A DNA stretch of 64,000 nucleotides from Solidesulfovibrio sp. (GTDB lineage: Bacteria; Desulfobacterota; Desulfovibrionia; Desulfovibrionales; Desulfovibrionaceae): the NCBI RefSeq assembly GCF_038562415.1, contig NZ_JBCFBA010000004.1, positions 124,001 to 188,000 of the forward strand. Direction: 5' to 3'. Shown in pieces: positions 61,943 to 64,000 of the stretch. Under the pieces are notes generated by a model that was not told the origin of the DNA, did not search any database, and worked only from the letters and a program-made list of their open reading frames with translations. How positions within the stretch are numbered: the stretch's first letter is position 1; the number at the start of each line of letters is the position of its first letter. Made by a program: the position numbers and the translations under genes.

Positions 61943-64000
61943 ATGCGCAAAGCCGGCATCAACACCGTGTTGGCCATTTCCGTCACCCTGTCCGTCCTGG
62001 CCGGTATCGCCGTCCTGGTCACCGCGGTCTCCCGCTCGACCCTGGCCCTCAACGAGGAACTGCGCGGCGAAGCCCTGGCCGAATCCGCCCGGTCCGCGGC
62101 CAACGCCGCCTCCATGTACCTGCGCAACACCGCCCAGGTCGTCGATTCCCTGGCCGCCCAGGCCGCCATCACGGAAGCCTTCGCCGGCTCCCCGGACCGG
62201 GCCCGGGAGCGGCTCAAAAACTACGTGCAGGGCTTCAAGGACTACTTTTCCTTTTTCCTGTTCGACGCCACCGGCAAGATCATCGCCGGCTACAACGCCA
62301 ACGGCCAGGACCTGACCGGCGGCGACCGGGCCGACCGCGATTACGTGCGGGCCATCCTCGACGGCAAGGACCTCGTCTACAGCCGCTCGGTCATGCGGGC
62401 CACCTCCGGCGACGCGCTCATCTACGTCGTGGCCAAGGCCGTGCGCGGCCCGGACGGCACCGTGCTCGGCGGCGTGGTCGGCTCGCCGCTGCTGAGCGAA
62501 TTCACGGCCGAAACCATCGATGCCGTGCGTTTCGGCAAGCGCGGCTACGCCTTCATGCTCGACGACGACGGCCGGTTCATCGCCCACGGCGCGGACAAGG
62601 CCCTGCTGCTCACGGACGCCTCGGCCGAACCCTTCGTCCGCCAGGCCCTGACCAAGGGCCAGGGCCTGATCGAGTACACCTGGAAGGGCGAGGCCAAGGT
62701 CATGGCCGTCAGCCGCATTGCGGCCACGGGCTGGCTGGTGTGCATGTCGTTTTACGCCGACGAGATGACCGCCCTGGCCCGGCAGCAGCGTTGGATGCTG
62801 GTGTGGATCGGCCTGGCCGTGGCCACGGTCGTGGTCGTGGTCATCACCCTGCTCAACCGTCGCCTGGTGCTGCGCCCCCTGCTCGCCCTCAGCGACTTCA
62901 CCGGCCGGGTGGCCGCCGGCGACCTCGGCGCGACGCTCGCGGGCTCCTTCCGGGCGGAACTGGGCGTTTTCGCCGACAGCCTGCGCCACATGGTCGGTGA
63001 ACTCAAAACCCGCCTGGGCTTCGCCCAGGGCGTCCTCGACGGCATTCCCACCCCCTGCGGCATCGTCGGGCCGGACTTCACCATGGCCTGGGCCAACGAC
63101 CAGGTCTGCCGGCTGCTGGAGAAGACCGGCCCGAGCCAGTCCCATATGGGCCAGCGTTCCGGGGCGTTTTACTACAACGACCCCGGCCGCGAGACCCTGT
63201 CGGACAGGGCCATCACCGAAGGCCGCGCCCTGCAAAACGAAATCGACTACACGACGGTTTCCGGCAAAACCCTGCACGTCTCCGTCCATACCACGCCCTT
63301 TTACGACCTCGACGGCAAGCCCCTGGGCTCCATCTCCTTCTGGACCGACCTGACGGAACTCTACGCGCAAAAACAGCGCATCGAGGCCCAGAACGCGGTC
63401 ATCACCGCCACGGCGGCCAGAGCCTCGGCCGTGGCCGATCGGGTGGCCGCCGCCACCGAACAGCTCTCGGCCCAGATCGGGCAGTCGAGCCAGGGCGCCC
63501 GGGAACAGAACCACCGCGTCCAGGAAACCGTCACCGCCGTGGAGGAGATGAACGCCACCATCCTGGAGGTGGCCCGAAACGCCGGCGACACGGCGACCGG
63601 CGCCCAGGCCACCGGGGACAAGGCCCGGGAAGGCGCCGCCCTGGTGACCGAGGTCGTCGGCGCCGTGGACGGCGTGCGCCAGGCCGCCGGCCAGCTCAAG
63701 GACAACATGCGCGACCTGGGGCGCCAGGCCCAGGGCATCGGCGCGGTGCTGGGCGTCATCTCCGACATCGCCGACCAGACCAACCTGCTGGCCCTTAACG
63801 CCGCCATCGAGGCGGCTCGGGCCGGCGAGGCCGGGCGCGGCTTCGCCGTGGTGGCCGACGAGGTGCGAAAGCTGGCCGAAAAGACCATGCACGCCACCCA
63901 GGAGGTCGGCCAGGCCGTCAGCGGCATCCAGCAGGGCACGGCGGCAACCGAGCGGATGGTGGACCAGGCCGCCGACGCCGTGGACCGGGCCACCGGCCTG
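61943..64000 (+). CDS. Methyl-accepting chemotaxis protein 3 (3'-truncated by window edge)
   Basis: ATG 61943 follows AAGGAGCCTTGC, and the frame is open to the last base (686 codons visible). The architecture repeats that of the two preceding genes: membrane helix ([19 protein letters not shown]), Cache-like sensor, second membrane helix ([20 protein letters not shown]), HAMP-like linker, PAS-like domain ([17 protein letters not shown]) and the MCP bundle with the conserved [19 protein letters not shown] tip. The stop should lie about 90 codons beyond the window by comparison with its paralogues. Confidence 0.93.
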   Translation, partial: MRKAGINTVLAISVTLSVLAGIAVLVTAVSRSTLALNEELRGEALAESARSAANAASMYLRNTAQVVDSLAAQAAITEAFAGSPDRARERLKNYVQGFKDYFSFFLFDATGKIIAGYNANGQDLTGGDRADRDYVRAILDGKDLVYSRSVMRATSGDALIYVVAKAVRGPDGTVLGGVVGSPLLSEFTAETIDAVRFGKRGYAFMLDDDGRFIAHGADKALLLTDASAEPFVRQALTKGQGLIEYTWKGEAKVMAVSRIAATGWLVCMSFYADEMTALARQQRWMLVWIGLAVATVVVVVITLLNRRLVLRPLLALSDFTGRVAAGDLGATLAGSFRAELGVFADSLRHMVGELKTRLGFAQGVLDGIPTPCGIVGPDFTMAWANDQVCRLLEKTGPSQSHMGQRSGAFYYNDPGRETLSDRAITEGRALQNEIDYTTVSGKTLHVSVHTTPFYDLDGKPLGSISFWTDLTELYAQKQRIEAQNAVITATAARASAVADRVAAATEQLSAQIGQSSQGAREQNHRVQETVTAVEEMNATILEVARNAGDTATGAQATGDKAREGAALVTEVVGAVDGVRQAAGQLKDNMRDLGRQAQGIGAVLGVISDIADQTNLLALNAAIEAARAGEAGRGFAVVADEVRKLAEKTMHATQEVGQAVSGIQQGTAATERMVDQAADAVDRATGL

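Noticed and set aside
56767-63892. Long minus-strand frames opposite the MCP genes
   Set aside because: These are Gly/His-rich shadow frames of GC-rich coding DNA; all MCP motifs lie on the plus strand.

Overview
The window looks like chromosome of a GC-rich deltaproteobacterial sulfate reducer of the Desulfovibrio/Solidesulfovibrio kind. This is inferred from the GC-rich backbone, three tandem methyl-accepting chemotaxis proteins, an EFR1-type flavodoxin-ferredoxin and a lone TatA; no rRNA or phylogenetic marker is present to prove it.

Layout. (1) 3-1148: C-terminal part of an autotransporter, cut by the window edge. (2) 1202-30410: an AT-rich mosaic genomic island inserted at tRNA-Thr(CGT). 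The intact tRNA is at 30335-30410 (minus strand). Two 45-nt copies of its 3' half lie at 1570-1614 and 2960-3004, each still carrying the tRNA's hairpin terminator. A 413-bp direct repeat (1202-1614 and 29967-30379) brackets the whole island. The island holds a SEC-C protein in its own small att-flanked segment; an IS3-type transposase remnant; a four-gene operon of unknown function ending in a metallo-beta-lactamase-fold protein (3741-9020); two tyrosine recombinases (9727-11527); a plasmid-like replication module with a primase-polymerase/replicase, a RecA-like ATPase and an unknown protein (13675-18815); a run of small accessory genes, an XRE and a MucR regulator; and a tight five-gene cluster of thyX, a 5-cytosine DNA methyltransferase, an HD-domain protein, a P-loop ATPase and a Rossmann-like protein (24420-29788). 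(3) 30473-64000: backbone with nadE, a putative Fur-controlled pair of small genes, a histidine kinase, a giant octapeptide-repeat protein, a SPINDLY/OGT-type glycosyltransferase, tRNA-Thr(GGT), tatA, the preQ0/preQ1 genes queC-queE-queD and queF, yihY, a U32-like protein, uvrA, an EFR1 ferredoxin and three tandem MCPs.

The most remarkable locus is 34965-45530. The 2,814-residue protein consists almost entirely of 350 octapeptides in one unbroken register, with consensus near [T/S]-x-[T/S]-Q-[L/I/V]-A-A-L. Landmark motifs recur at exactly 576 bp (24 octads). It is followed by a Ser/Thr O-GlcNAc-transferase-like enzyme, which suggests a dedicated substrate and glycosyltransferase pair. The 3741-9020 operon and the 24420-29788 cluster are the best candidates for undescribed defence or conflict systems. 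Functions given for them are inference from motifs and gene order.
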